From assembly GCA_016844485.1 (NCBI GenBank), contig JAENIZ010000036.1, positions 1-12,217 of the forward strand: a DNA stretch of 12,217 nt, written 5' to 3'. Shown here piece after piece: positions 6,671 through 12,217 of the stretch (position 1 is its first letter; each line of letters starts with the position of its first letter). The DNA is from Gammaproteobacteria bacterium (GTDB taxonomy: Bacteria; Pseudomonadota; Gammaproteobacteria; Eutrophobiales; Eutrophobiaceae). The notes beneath the pieces were generated by a model. The model saw nothing but the letters and a program-made list of their open reading frames with translations, ran no database searches and had not been told where the DNA came from. Made by a program: the position numbers and the translations under genes.

Positions 6671-7804
6671 GATCAGCAAATACTTCATATTCACCAGATT
6701 TTTTCAGGTATAGGTGAAATCATATTCTGTGACGGACGGGAAATTACACCACAGAAGATAAGGGACGCAGATATTCTTCTAATACGTTCAGTTACCCGGG
6801 TAGATGCAGATTTGTTACACGGCAGTAATATCAAGTTCATAGCATCGGCAACGAGTGGTACAGATCATGTAGATTTTGAATATCTGAATCAGCATCAAAT
6901 TGGTTTTGCTTACGCCCCGGGCAGTAATGCACAATCGGTGGTCGAATATGTCCTCAGCTGTCTTTTTGTATTGGCCAATCAGAAAAATTTTCAATTACAG
7001 GATAAAGTCATGGGTATTATTGGTTGTGGCCAGGTTGGATCGCGACTGCTGGAATCGCTGGGAGCAATAGGCATGAAATGCCTGGCGAATGATCCACCGC
7101 TAAGCGATAAGACCGGCAATGCCATGTATTGCGATCTGGAAGAAGTCCTCACAGCGGACATCATTTCCTTACATGTACCATTGACTGATACAGGTTCTTA
7201 TCCTACCAGACAACTCGTGAATGAGGATTTTCTGGTGAAAATGAAACCGCAAGGGATCTTGATTAATACCTCACGCGGTGGAGTTATCAAAGAAACTTTA
7301 CTCAAGCGATTTCTCAAATCTTATGGTGATTTTTCTGTTGTCTTGGACGTTTGGGAGCATGAGCCTGACATCGATATTGAATTGCTTGCCCGTGTTGATA
7401 TCGGGACACCGCATATCGCAGGTTACAGCACTGATGGTAAGATGCGGGCAACAGAAATGGTTTATAGCGAGTACAGTAAATTCTTCAAACGAGAACAGGG
7501 GCATCGACTATCCAACAGACTTTCTGATATTGGACAGAGAGAATATAAAATAGCTGAAGAGGTAAGTGATCAGGATGCCATACAAATGGCGGTGCTCGCT
7601 CATTACGATGTCAGAAGTGACAGCGCAGTATTAAGACGAATACTCGAGATCAGCAAGGAACAATCAGCCCGGTATTTTGATGATTTAAGAAGGAATTATC
7701 CGGTACGCAGGGAATTCCCTGCGACAACTATCATTATACCTGCAGACAGATATGAACTTGCGCAAAAACTTACGCGGCTTGGATTTAGTGTCATATCCTA
7801 TTGA
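6656..7804 (+). CDS. pdxB: Erythronate-4-phosphate dehydrogenase PdxB
   Basis: PdxB oxidises 4-phospho-D-erythronate in the DXP-independent branch of pyridoxal 5'-phosphate synthesis (cytoplasm). The protein has 382 residues from ATG 6656 (E. coli 378) and begins M-K-I-V-A-D, as expected. The open frame extends upstream into secF, but that extension is shadow sequence. It is a D-2-hydroxyacid dehydrogenase: NAD-binding G-I-I-G-C-G-Q-V-G-S (about 120-129), N-T-S-R-G-G-V with the substrate arginine at 207, H-E-P-D with the glutamate at 236, and T-P-H-I-A-G-Y-S with the catalytic histidine at 253. The last ~90 residues resemble the PdxB dimerisation domain. Only a weak CGGA precedes the start. 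The upstream 58 nt and first codons belong compositionally to the high-GC tract, while the rest of the gene is about 40% GC. Confidence 0.95.
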   Translation: MKIVADQQILHIHQIFSGIGEIIFCDGREITPQKIRDADILLIRSVTRVDADLLHGSNIKFIASATSGTDHVDFEYLNQHQIGFAYAPGSNAQSVVEYVLSCLFVLANQKNFQLQDKVMGIIGCGQVGSRLLESLGAIGMKCLANDPPLSDKTGNAMYCDLEEVLTADIISLHVPLTDTGSYPTRQLVNEDFLVKMKPQGILINTSRGGVIKETLLKRFLKSYGDFSVVLDVWEHEPDIDIELLARVDIGTPHIAGYSTDGKMRATEMVYSEYSKFFKREQGHRLSNRLSDIGQREYKIAEEVSDQDAIQMAVLAHYDVRSDSAVLRRILEISKEQSARYFDDLRRNYPVRREFPATTIIIPADRYELAQKLTRLGFSVISY

Positions 7805-8421
7805 AGGACGTGGCCACCATTAACCTTGGATTTCTTGCCTCAGGCCGTGGCAGTAATATGCAGGCCATTATTGATGCCTGCCGAGATGGCCGTCTGAACG
7901 CAAACCCAGCCGTTGTTATCAGTAACAATGCATCATCAGTGGCATTGGAGCGTGCACGGAATGCAGATATCCCCGGATATCACCTGGGCCTGATTACGCA
8001 CCCTGATCCCGATACGCTTGATTTCATGATTATTGAAATACTACAGAGATATGAAGTTAATCTGGTAATACTTGCCGGATATATGCAAAAGATCAGGCCA
8101 AAGGTATTGAACACGTTTAAAAACAGGATAATCAATATTCATCCGTCTCTTTTACCAAAATTTGGCGGTCGGGGCATGTATGGCATGAAGGTGCATGCAG
8201 CGGTGCTTGCGGCGGGAGAGAAAGAAACCGGTGCAACAATTCATCTGGTCAATAATGAATATGATGGGGGATTAATATTGGCACAATGTAAAGCGCCTGT
8301 GGAACAGAATGACACCCCTGAATCATTGGCCGCCCGTGTAATCAATGTTGAACATCGTCTTTATGTTGAAACACTGCAAAAGATCATCAATGGCGAGATT
8401 AAGTTGCCTGCTGCACGATGA
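7801..8421 (+). CDS. purN: Phosphoribosylglycinamide formyltransferase PurN
   Basis: PurN transfers a formyl group from 10-formyltetrahydrofolate to GAR, the third step of purine synthesis. The 206 residues include the phosphate loop S-G-R-G-S-N-M-Q near the start, I-L-A-G-Y-M, then N-I-H-P-S-L-L-P with catalytic Asn112 and His114, and Y-D-G-G with catalytic Asp155. The substrate loop reads F-G-G-R-G-M-Y-G rather than the E. coli Y-P-G-L-H-T-H, a variant seen in other lineages. TTG 7801 overlaps the pdxB stop as TTGA, giving a 4-nt overlap typical of translational coupling; GTG 7810 is the alternative but has AAGGA only 1 nt upstream. It is not next to purM, its usual partner. Confidence 0.94.
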   Translation: MKDVATINLGFLASGRGSNMQAIIDACRDGRLNANPAVVISNNASSVALERARNADIPGYHLGLITHPDPDTLDFMIIEILQRYEVNLVILAGYMQKIRPKVLNTFKNRIINIHPSLLPKFGGRGMYGMKVHAAVLAAGEKETGATIHLVNNEYDGGLILAQCKAPVEQNDTPESLAARVINVEHRLYVETLQKIINGEIKLPAAR

Positions 8422-8445
8422 TTTACAGCTTCAGGTGGTACTAAT

Positions 8446-8859
8446 CTATTCAACAGTAATGGTGATCTTCTCAGACACGAGCGGCGGGTCGTGAGGCACA
8501 TGGCTGAAATCGCCCAGGAGCAACTGCAGCGTATGTTTACCGGGTGCAATCCCGAGTTCAGTCTCGGTCTGGCCATTGCCAAAATGAAGATGTTGGTTAT
8601 CTTTAGGCACGGGTTGGTTCAATGCCGGCAGATCAGTATCAATCAGCAGATGATGGTGACCGGTATTTTCAACCTGCACACCTGCGGGGGCTACGCCCAT
8701 GTTACGCAGACCGAATTTAACCGTGACCGGACTAGTTACAATGTCACCGTCTGAAGGTGTAATAAAATAAAGTTCAGCATTCTCAGGAGAAGGTGTTCCA
8801 GCAAAGGCATTAAATGATAAAAACAAGCTGAAAACAATCTGTCGCAGGGTTTTTACCAT
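8446..8859 (-). CDS. DUF4399 periplasmic protein with signal peptide
   Basis: The 137-residue product starts at ATG 8859-8857 with AGGA about 9 nt upstream. The first 20 residues form a signal peptide (M-V-K-T-L-R-Q then a hydrophobic core, ending A-F-A before G). The mature part reads as DUF4399: F-G-L-R-N-M-G-V-A-P-A-G, then N-T-G-H-H-H-L-L-I-D, H-L-H-F-G-N-G-Q-T-E-T-E-L, and G-K-H-T-L-Q-L-L-L-G-D-F-S-H-V-P-H-D-P-P. It is small and unusually rich in histidine in conserved places, which could suit metal binding, but no function is established for the family that I know. It is convergent with purN (24 nt apart) and divergent from mlaF. Confidence 0.85.
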   Translation of the reverse strand: MVKTLRQIVFSLFLSFNAFAGTPSPENAELYFITPSDGDIVTSPVTVKFGLRNMGVAPAGVQVENTGHHHLLIDTDLPALNQPVPKDNQHLHFGNGQTETELGIAPGKHTLQLLLGDFSHVPHDPPLVSEKITITVE

Positions 8860-8876
8860 AACATTTTTTCCTGTGT

Positions 8877-8888
8877 CTGTTATAACAG
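8877..8888. repeat. Perfect 12-bp palindrome upstream of the DUF4399 gene
   Basis: CTGTTATAACAG is its own reverse complement. It lies 17 bases upstream of the DUF4399 start codon and just downstream of the candidate promoter at 8897-8924, where it would cover about +2 to +13 of the transcript. That is a plausible repressor site, but a 12-bp palindrome alone can be chance. Confidence 0.35.
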
Positions 8889-8896
8889 TTTAATAC

Positions 8897-8924
8897 AAAA
8901 TACCCATAAAGTTATGACCATCAA
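8897..8924 (-). promoter_or_regulatory. Candidate sigma-70 promoter for the DUF4399 gene
   Basis: On the minus strand TTGATG (8919-8924) is separated by 16 nt from TATTTT (8897-8902). The -35 matches four of six consensus bases; the -10 also matches four. The start of transcription would fall near 8890, about 30 nt before the start codon. Confidence 0.35.
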
Positions 8925-8965
8925 TCTTGTTATAGAGTCCATCATTTTTTATCGTAGCGACTCAC

Positions 8966-8971
8966 TATAAT
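8966..8971 (+). promoter_or_regulatory. Candidate -10 element for the mla operon
   Basis: The consensus hexamer TATAAT lies about 70 nt before the mlaF start in the divergent intergenic region. At 17-nt spacing the -35 is CATTTT, a poor match, so the promoter would need an activator or another sigma contact. It is the best -10 upstream of mlaF. Confidence 0.4.
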
Positions 8972-8994
8972 AGAAATTTTGGAGGGTGTTTGGG

Positions 8995-9036
8995 TTGACG
9001 CGCTGGCGTTACTCTCGGAGAATTGCTTTTTTTTGA
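8995..9036 (+). CDS. Possible 13-codon leader peptide ahead of mlaF
   Basis: A strong ribosome site GGAGG (8981-8985) sits 9 nt before TTG 8995. This opens a frame M-T-R-W-R-Y-S-R-R-I-A-F-F ending with TGA at 9034-9036, 4 nt before the mlaF ATG at 9041. GTG 8986 in the same frame is directly against the ribosome site. The mlaF start has no well-placed ribosome site, so reading of this short frame could deliver ribosomes to mlaF. The frame ends inside a run of eight T (9027-9034); one T fewer would fuse it to mlaF. It is only a candidate: short frames occur by chance, and no homologue is known to me. Confidence 0.2.
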   Translation: MTRWRYSRRIAFF

Positions 9037-9040
9037 ATTC

Positions 9041-9886
9041 ATGGCTGGGGAAATGCTGAATAATAAAGAAATTCAGGCTGAGAATGTCCTGGTGAAGATC
9101 AGGGGCATGTCATTTAAGCGCGGCACGCGAGTCATCTTCGATAATGTCGATCTCGACATACAACGGGGCAAGATTACGGCTATTATGGGGCCAAGCGGCT
9201 GTGGCAAGACGACTCTTTTACGCATGATTGGAGGACAGTTACTTCCACAGACCGGGACCGTTACTGTCGATGGTTTGCAGGTTAATCATCTTTCTCGCAA
9301 GGCGTTGTTCAAGCTGCGCAAGCGTATGGGCATGCTGTTTCAGACAGGTGCGCTGCTAACGGATCTTGATGTATTCGACAATGTTGCTTATCCAATACGC
9401 GAACATACTGATTTACCGGAATCAATGATCCACGATTTAGTCATTATGAAATTGCATGCTGTGGGTTTGCGTGGGGCCAGGCATTTAATGCCGAGCGAGC
9501 TTTCCGGGGGAATGGCGCGGCGAGTAGCATTGGCACGTGCAATAGCCCTGGATCCGATGATGATAATGTACGATGAGCCATTTACGGGCCAGGACCCGAT
9601 ATCCATGGGTGTGTTGGTCAGGTTAATCAAGCGTATGAATGAGGCACTTGGGATAACGAGTATTGTCGTATCTCATGATGTTACAGAGAGCGCGTCCATT
9701 GCCGATTATGTTTATGTCTTGTCTGCAGGACATATCGTAGGTGCGGGAACGCCCCGGGAGTTACAACAAACGGATTCAAAGTGGGTCCGGCAATTTATGG
9801 AGGCATTGCCGGATGGCCCCGTGCCATTCCATTACCCGGCCGCCGATTATGACAATGAATTATTATCAGGACATGGCAATGAATAA
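9041..9886 (+). CDS. mlaF: Phospholipid ABC transporter ATPase MlaF
   Basis: MlaF is the cytoplasmic ATPase driving the MlaFEDB complex that moves phospholipids between the inner and outer membranes. The product is 281 residues from ATG 9041 (E. coli 269). Walker A is G-P-S-G-C-G-K-T-T at about 50-58. A Q-loop (L-F-Q-T-G-A-L), signature L-S-G-G-M-A-R-R, Walker B I-M-Y-D-E-P-F and H-loop S-H-D follow. The ending G-P-V-P-F-H-Y-P-A is the family tail that contacts the partner subunit. The start is uncertain: ATG 9053 (277 residues) and TTG 9023 are alternatives, none with a properly spaced ribosome site. It overlaps mlaE by 8 nt. Confidence 0.95.
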   Translation: MAGEMLNNKEIQAENVLVKIRGMSFKRGTRVIFDNVDLDIQRGKITAIMGPSGCGKTTLLRMIGGQLLPQTGTVTVDGLQVNHLSRKALFKLRKRMGMLFQTGALLTDLDVFDNVAYPIREHTDLPESMIHDLVIMKLHAVGLRGARHLMPSELSGGMARRVALARAIALDPMMIMYDEPFTGQDPISMGVLVRLIKRMNEALGITSIVVSHDVTESASIADYVYVLSAGHIVGAGTPRELQQTDSKWVRQFMEALPDGPVPFHYPAADYDNELLSGHGNE

Positions 9887-10688
9887 GCTTGCTCACTGGG
9901 GACAGGCGCCCCTTGAAGTCTTACAGGTTCTGGGTCGTTATGGTTTGAATTTCTTTGAACGGCTGGGACGTGGTCATATCTTTATGGCTTATGTCATGAT
10001 GGGGCTCAAGGAGGTAGTGCAGCGGTGGCAACTCGTAGTTATTCAAATATTTTCAGTGGGGGTATTGTCTTTTGTCATTATTGTTATTTCCGGGCTGTTT
10101 GTGGGAATGGTATTGGGGCTGCAAGGTTATAATACCCTGGTTGATTTTGGCGCCGAAGAATCATTGGGTGTGCTGGTTGCTTTATCCCTGGTAAGGGAAT
10201 TGGGCCCGGTTGTCGCCGCTTTATTATATGCGGGACGTGCGGGTTCGGCATTGACCGCTGAAATCGGTTTGATGAAAACTACTGAACAGTTATCCGCCAT
10301 GGAAATGATGGCAGTCGACCCTCTGCATCGTATTATCGCGCCACGCTTTATCGCAGGCATCATCTCAATGCCATTGTTAGCGGCCATGTTCAGTGCCGTG
10401 GGTGTATTTGGCGGTTATTTTGTGGGTGTGGGGCTCCTTGGTGTTGACGACGGCGCATTCTGGTCCCAGATGCAGGATGCAGTAGATCTGCGTGATGATA
10501 TATTTAACGGTGTCATCAAGAGTTTTGTATTTGGTATTGCCGTAACGTGGATTGCCGTTTTCGAAGGATATGATACGGTGCCCACATCAGAAGGAATCAG
10601 CCGGGCGACGACGCGGACCGTTGTCAATTCCAGCCTGGCAGTATTAGGGCTGGATTTCATCCTAACCGCCCTGATGTTTAACGAGTAA
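9879..10688 (+). CDS. mlaE: Phospholipid ABC transporter permease MlaE
   Basis: MlaE is the inner-membrane permease dimer on which MlaF and MlaD assemble. The product is 269 residues from ATG 9879, chosen because AGGA at 9868-9871 is 7 nt upstream; upstream ATGs at 9849, 9855 and 9873 are in frame but poorly placed. Family motifs are V-S-G-L-F-V-G-M-V-L-G-L-Q-G-Y (here I-S-G), L-V-R-E-L-G-P-V-V-A-A-L-L, A-G-R-A-G-S-A-L-T-A-E-I-G, and M-E-M-M-A-V-D-P, the cytoplasmic coupling region. About five hydrophobic helices are visible. The C-terminus (S-S-L-A-V-L-G-L-D-F then L-T-A-L-M-F) is nearly identical to E. coli. Confidence 0.95.
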   Translation: MNKLAHWGQAPLEVLQVLGRYGLNFFERLGRGHIFMAYVMMGLKEVVQRWQLVVIQIFSVGVLSFVIIVISGLFVGMVLGLQGYNTLVDFGAEESLGVLVALSLVRELGPVVAALLYAGRAGSALTAEIGLMKTTEQLSAMEMMAVDPLHRIIAPRFIAGIISMPLLAAMFSAVGVFGGYFVGVGLLGVDDGAFWSQMQDAVDLRDDIFNGVIKSFVFGIAVTWIAVFEGYDTVPTSEGISRATTRTVVNSSLAVLGLDFILTALMFNE

Positions 10689-10705
10689 CCCGGGAGAGGC
10701 AAATT

Positions 10706-11185
10706 ATGCTGCAATCCAAGTTTATCGAGACCGTGGTGGGGGTATTTATTGCCATCGGACTGGCGGCATTGCTGATGTTGTCAATGAAAGTGAGCAACCT
10801 CAGCAGCCTGGCAAGTGAAGATGGCTATGTGATTAAAGCCCGGTTCCTGAATATCGGCGGGTTAAAGATACGTTCGCCCGTCAAGATGGCCGGGGTAGTC
10901 ATAGGCCGGGTCACGGATATTTATATCGATGAAAAGACATATGACGCTGTTGCCGAGCTGACAATTGATGATGATTTTAACAACATTCCCGAGGATACTT
11001 CGGCCAATATTTACACCGCCGGGTTACTCGGTGAACAGTACATAAGCCTGGCTCCAGGTGGCGAGGAGACTTATCTTGAGGCAGGAGGTGTAATCAAAAT
11101 AACCTCCGATGCCGTTGTTTTGGAACAGCTTATTGGCCAGTTTTTGTACAGTAAGGCGGCGGGTGACAACAAGGGCGATTTATAA
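10706..11185 (+). CDS. mlaD: MCE-domain lipid transport subunit MlaD
   Basis: MlaD anchors in the inner membrane and forms a hexameric periplasmic ring that passes phospholipid between MlaE and the carrier MlaC. The product has 159 residues, shorter than E. coli MlaD (183) mainly at the C-terminus. A single membrane helix spans about residues 7-27, and the MCE domain about 40-117: F-L-N-I-G-G-L-K-I-R-S-P-V-K-M-A-G-V-x-I-G-R-V, and near its end T-A-G-L-L-G-E-Q-Y-I-S-L with the hydrophobic pore-loop type sequence, followed by G-G. AGAGG precedes ATG 10706 by 6 nt; the gene is 17 nt after mlaE. Confidence 0.95.
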   Translation: MLQSKFIETVVGVFIAIGLAALLMLSMKVSNLSSLASEDGYVIKARFLNIGGLKIRSPVKMAGVVIGRVTDIYIDEKTYDAVAELTIDDDFNNIPEDTSANIYTAGLLGEQYISLAPGGEETYLEAGGVIKITSDAVVLEQLIGQFLYSKAAGDNKGDL

Positions 11186-11197
11186 CGTACTGTTATT

Positions 11198-11206
11198 TGG
11201 TATAAT
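11198..11206 (+). promoter_or_regulatory. Candidate extended -10 promoter inside the mla operon, upstream of mlaC
   Basis: TGG directly followed by TATAAT forms the extended -10 pattern TGnTATAAT, 13 nt after the mlaD stop and about 70 nt before mlaC, in the only sizeable gap of the operon (92 nt). No good -35 is seen, which extended -10 promoters tolerate. It could give extra mlaC-mlaB transcript. Confidence 0.45.
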
Positions 11207-11277
11207 TTCGCGGTTGATTGAACTGAGTTGTCGCCGCAAGTGTCGATAAGGTAAAAATAAAAAGCTGAGGATAAACC

Positions 11278-11916
11278 ATGTATTTAAAATACCCTTTTGC
11301 ATTCATGTTGTGCCTGAGTCTCGGTTTTGCACCGGCCCTGGCAGGTACTCTTACTGCTGAAGAGATTGTCAAAACCACGTCTGATCAGGTCATTGCCCGG
11401 TTAAAGATCGATCGGGAAGAATTAAATGTACGTCCGGAGCTTATTTATGGCCTGGTGGACGAATTGATTATTCCTCACTTCGATTTTGCCAGTATGTCAA
11501 AGTGGGTTCTGGGTCAAAATTGGCGCCAAGCCAGTGATGCACAGAAGGAACAATTCACTTTCCAGTTTCGTACCTTGCTGGTGCGTACCTATGCCAAGGC
11601 ATTGCTGGAATATTCCGATAATGAAATCAAGTATTTCCCCGTGCTCAGCAACCCTGATTCCAATCTGGTGGTGGTGAAAACAGAGGTAGCACAATCTGCC
11701 TCCACTACGATTCCCATTAATTACAGCTTGCATATCACTGGTGGCGAGTGGAAGGTGGTGGATGTGGCCATCGATGGTGTCAGTCTGGTATCCACCTACC
11801 GCGGCTCATTTGCGTCGGAAATTCGTAAATATGGTATGGATGCCCTGATCACCAAACTGATAGATAAAAACACCAAAATTGCAGTTAATGAAACGCCAGT
11901 TAATGAAACACAGTAA
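11278..11916 (+). CDS. mlaC: Periplasmic phospholipid carrier MlaC
   Basis: MlaC shuttles phospholipids across the periplasm between the outer-membrane MlaA complex and the inner-membrane MlaFEDB complex. The product has 212 residues (E. coli 211). A signal peptide occupies residues 1-22, ending A-L-A before G. Family signatures are I-I-P-H-F-D-F-A-S-M-S-K-W-V-L-G, W-R-Q-A-S-D-A-Q-K-E-Q-F, and toward the end W-K-V-V-D-V-A-I-D-G-V-S-L-V-x-T-Y-R. GAGG (11267-11270) is 7 nt before ATG 11278. The last residues repeat V-N-E-T twice because of a 15-bp tandem duplication. The end overlaps mlaB. Confidence 0.94.
   Translation: MYLKYPFAFMLCLSLGFAPALAGTLTAEEIVKTTSDQVIARLKIDREELNVRPELIYGLVDELIIPHFDFASMSKWVLGQNWRQASDAQKEQFTFQFRTLLVRTYAKALLEYSDNEIKYFPVLSNPDSNLVVVKTEVAQSASTTIPINYSLHITGGEWKVVDVAIDGVSLVSTYRGSFASEIRKYGMDALITKLIDKNTKIAVNETPVNETQ
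11882..11911 (+). repeat. 15-bp tandem duplication at the mlaC/mlaB overlap
   Basis: The 13-base unit CAGTTAATGAAAC occurs at 11882-11894 and again at 11897-11909 (period 15). In the mlaC frame it encodes V-N-E-T twice; in the mlaB frame it duplicates the ATG with its surroundings, so mlaB has two equivalent start codons at 11888 and 11903. Confidence 0.9.
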
Positions 11917-12211
11917 TCCGGTACAATTAGAATCTGTATCTGATAAAGAATGGTTGTTAACCGGCGAATTGATTTTTACGACCGTAACACAGGTCTATCA
12001 GCAGTCGCTAGAGTATTTCCAGGATTCTGTTTCTGTGCCCAGGTCGATTAACCTGGGCAGGATTACCCGGGTGGATAGCGCCGGTCTGGCCCTGATTATT
12101 GGATGGATTCGCCTGGGTAGAAAACATGATATCAAGATTCATTTTCAGAACATCCCCGCTCAAATGACTCCTCTTGCCAAGCTGTGTGGTGTAGATCACC
12201 TGCTTATATAG
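11903..12211 (+). CDS. mlaB: STAS-domain regulator of the Mla transporter, MlaB
   Basis: MlaB is the cytoplasmic STAS protein that binds MlaF and supports complex assembly and activity. The product has 102 residues from ATG 11903 (E. coli 97). It shows the STAS order of strands and helices: W-L-L-T-G-E-L near the start, then I-N-L-G-R-I-T-R-V-D-S-A-G-L-A-L. The serine after V-D sits where E. coli MlaB has the important Thr52. It ends L-A-K-L-C-G-V-D-H-L-L-I with a stop 6 bases before the window edge. ATG 11888 is the alternative start; neither has a clear ribosome site, so coupling to mlaC translation is likely. Identification rests on the STAS core plus operon position. Confidence 0.9.
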   Translation: MKHSNPVQLESVSDKEWLLTGELIFTTVTQVYQQSLEYFQDSVSVPRSINLGRITRVDSAGLALIIGWIRLGRKHDIKIHFQNIPAQMTPLAKLCGVDHLLI

Positions 12212-12217
12212 GTGATT

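Noticed and set aside
8958..8969. Twelve bases identical to the core of the T7 phage promoter
   Set aside because: The five upstream bases and the +1 base do not match T7, there is no phage polymerase gene here, and the stretch is better explained by an overlapping TATAAT hexamer. It is probably chance.

Overview
The window looks like a chromosomal segment of a Gram-negative proteobacterium, most likely a gammaproteobacterium of moderate GC (hand counts of sampled 60-base lines give about 40% over most of the window). The evidence is a complete mlaFEDCB lipid-transport operon, a queA-tgt-yajC-secD-secF cluster, a PdxB-type vitamin B6 enzyme, and gamma-like sequence in MlaF and the N-terminal part of SecD. 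All family assignments come from recognising motifs by eye; no search was run.

Layout. Positions 1-332 hold the ruins of a heme/siderophore-type ABC importer: the end of a FecCD-like permease runs into the end of an HmuV-like ATPase. An intact HugZ/DUF2470-family gene (352-1074) follows. A tRNA-Leu(CAA) gene lies on the minus strand (1092-1178). Next come queA (1275-2309), a broken tgt (2326-3338), yajC, secD and secF (to 6597). Then pdxB and purN (6656-8421) overlap by 4 nt. A DUF4399 periplasmic-protein gene (8446-8859, minus) is convergent with purN and divergent from the mla operon. mlaF-mlaE-mlaD-mlaC-mlaB fill 9041-12211. No gap between genes exceeds 300 bases.

How the genes work together. 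QueA and Tgt belong to queuosine tRNA modification, but tgt has lost an internal segment carrying a catalytic aspartate and is out of frame, so the pathway is probably dead here unless another copy exists. YajC-SecD-SecF form the accessory complex of the Sec translocon. PdxB (pyridoxal phosphate synthesis) and PurN (purine synthesis) appear translationally coupled. MlaFEDCB is the inner-membrane ABC complex plus periplasmic carrier that moves phospholipids between the membranes; its outer-membrane lipoprotein MlaA is not in the window.

The most notable signal is a high-GC tract (about 5037-6670, roughly 55-58% GC) that starts inside secD, covers secF and ends at the start of pdxB. Upstream of it SecD reads as gammaproteobacterial. 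Within it, the SecD membrane channel and SecF carry motifs I associate with Betaproteobacteria. This fits a homologous-recombination replacement that gave a mosaic SecD. I found no mobile element, CRISPR array or defence system.
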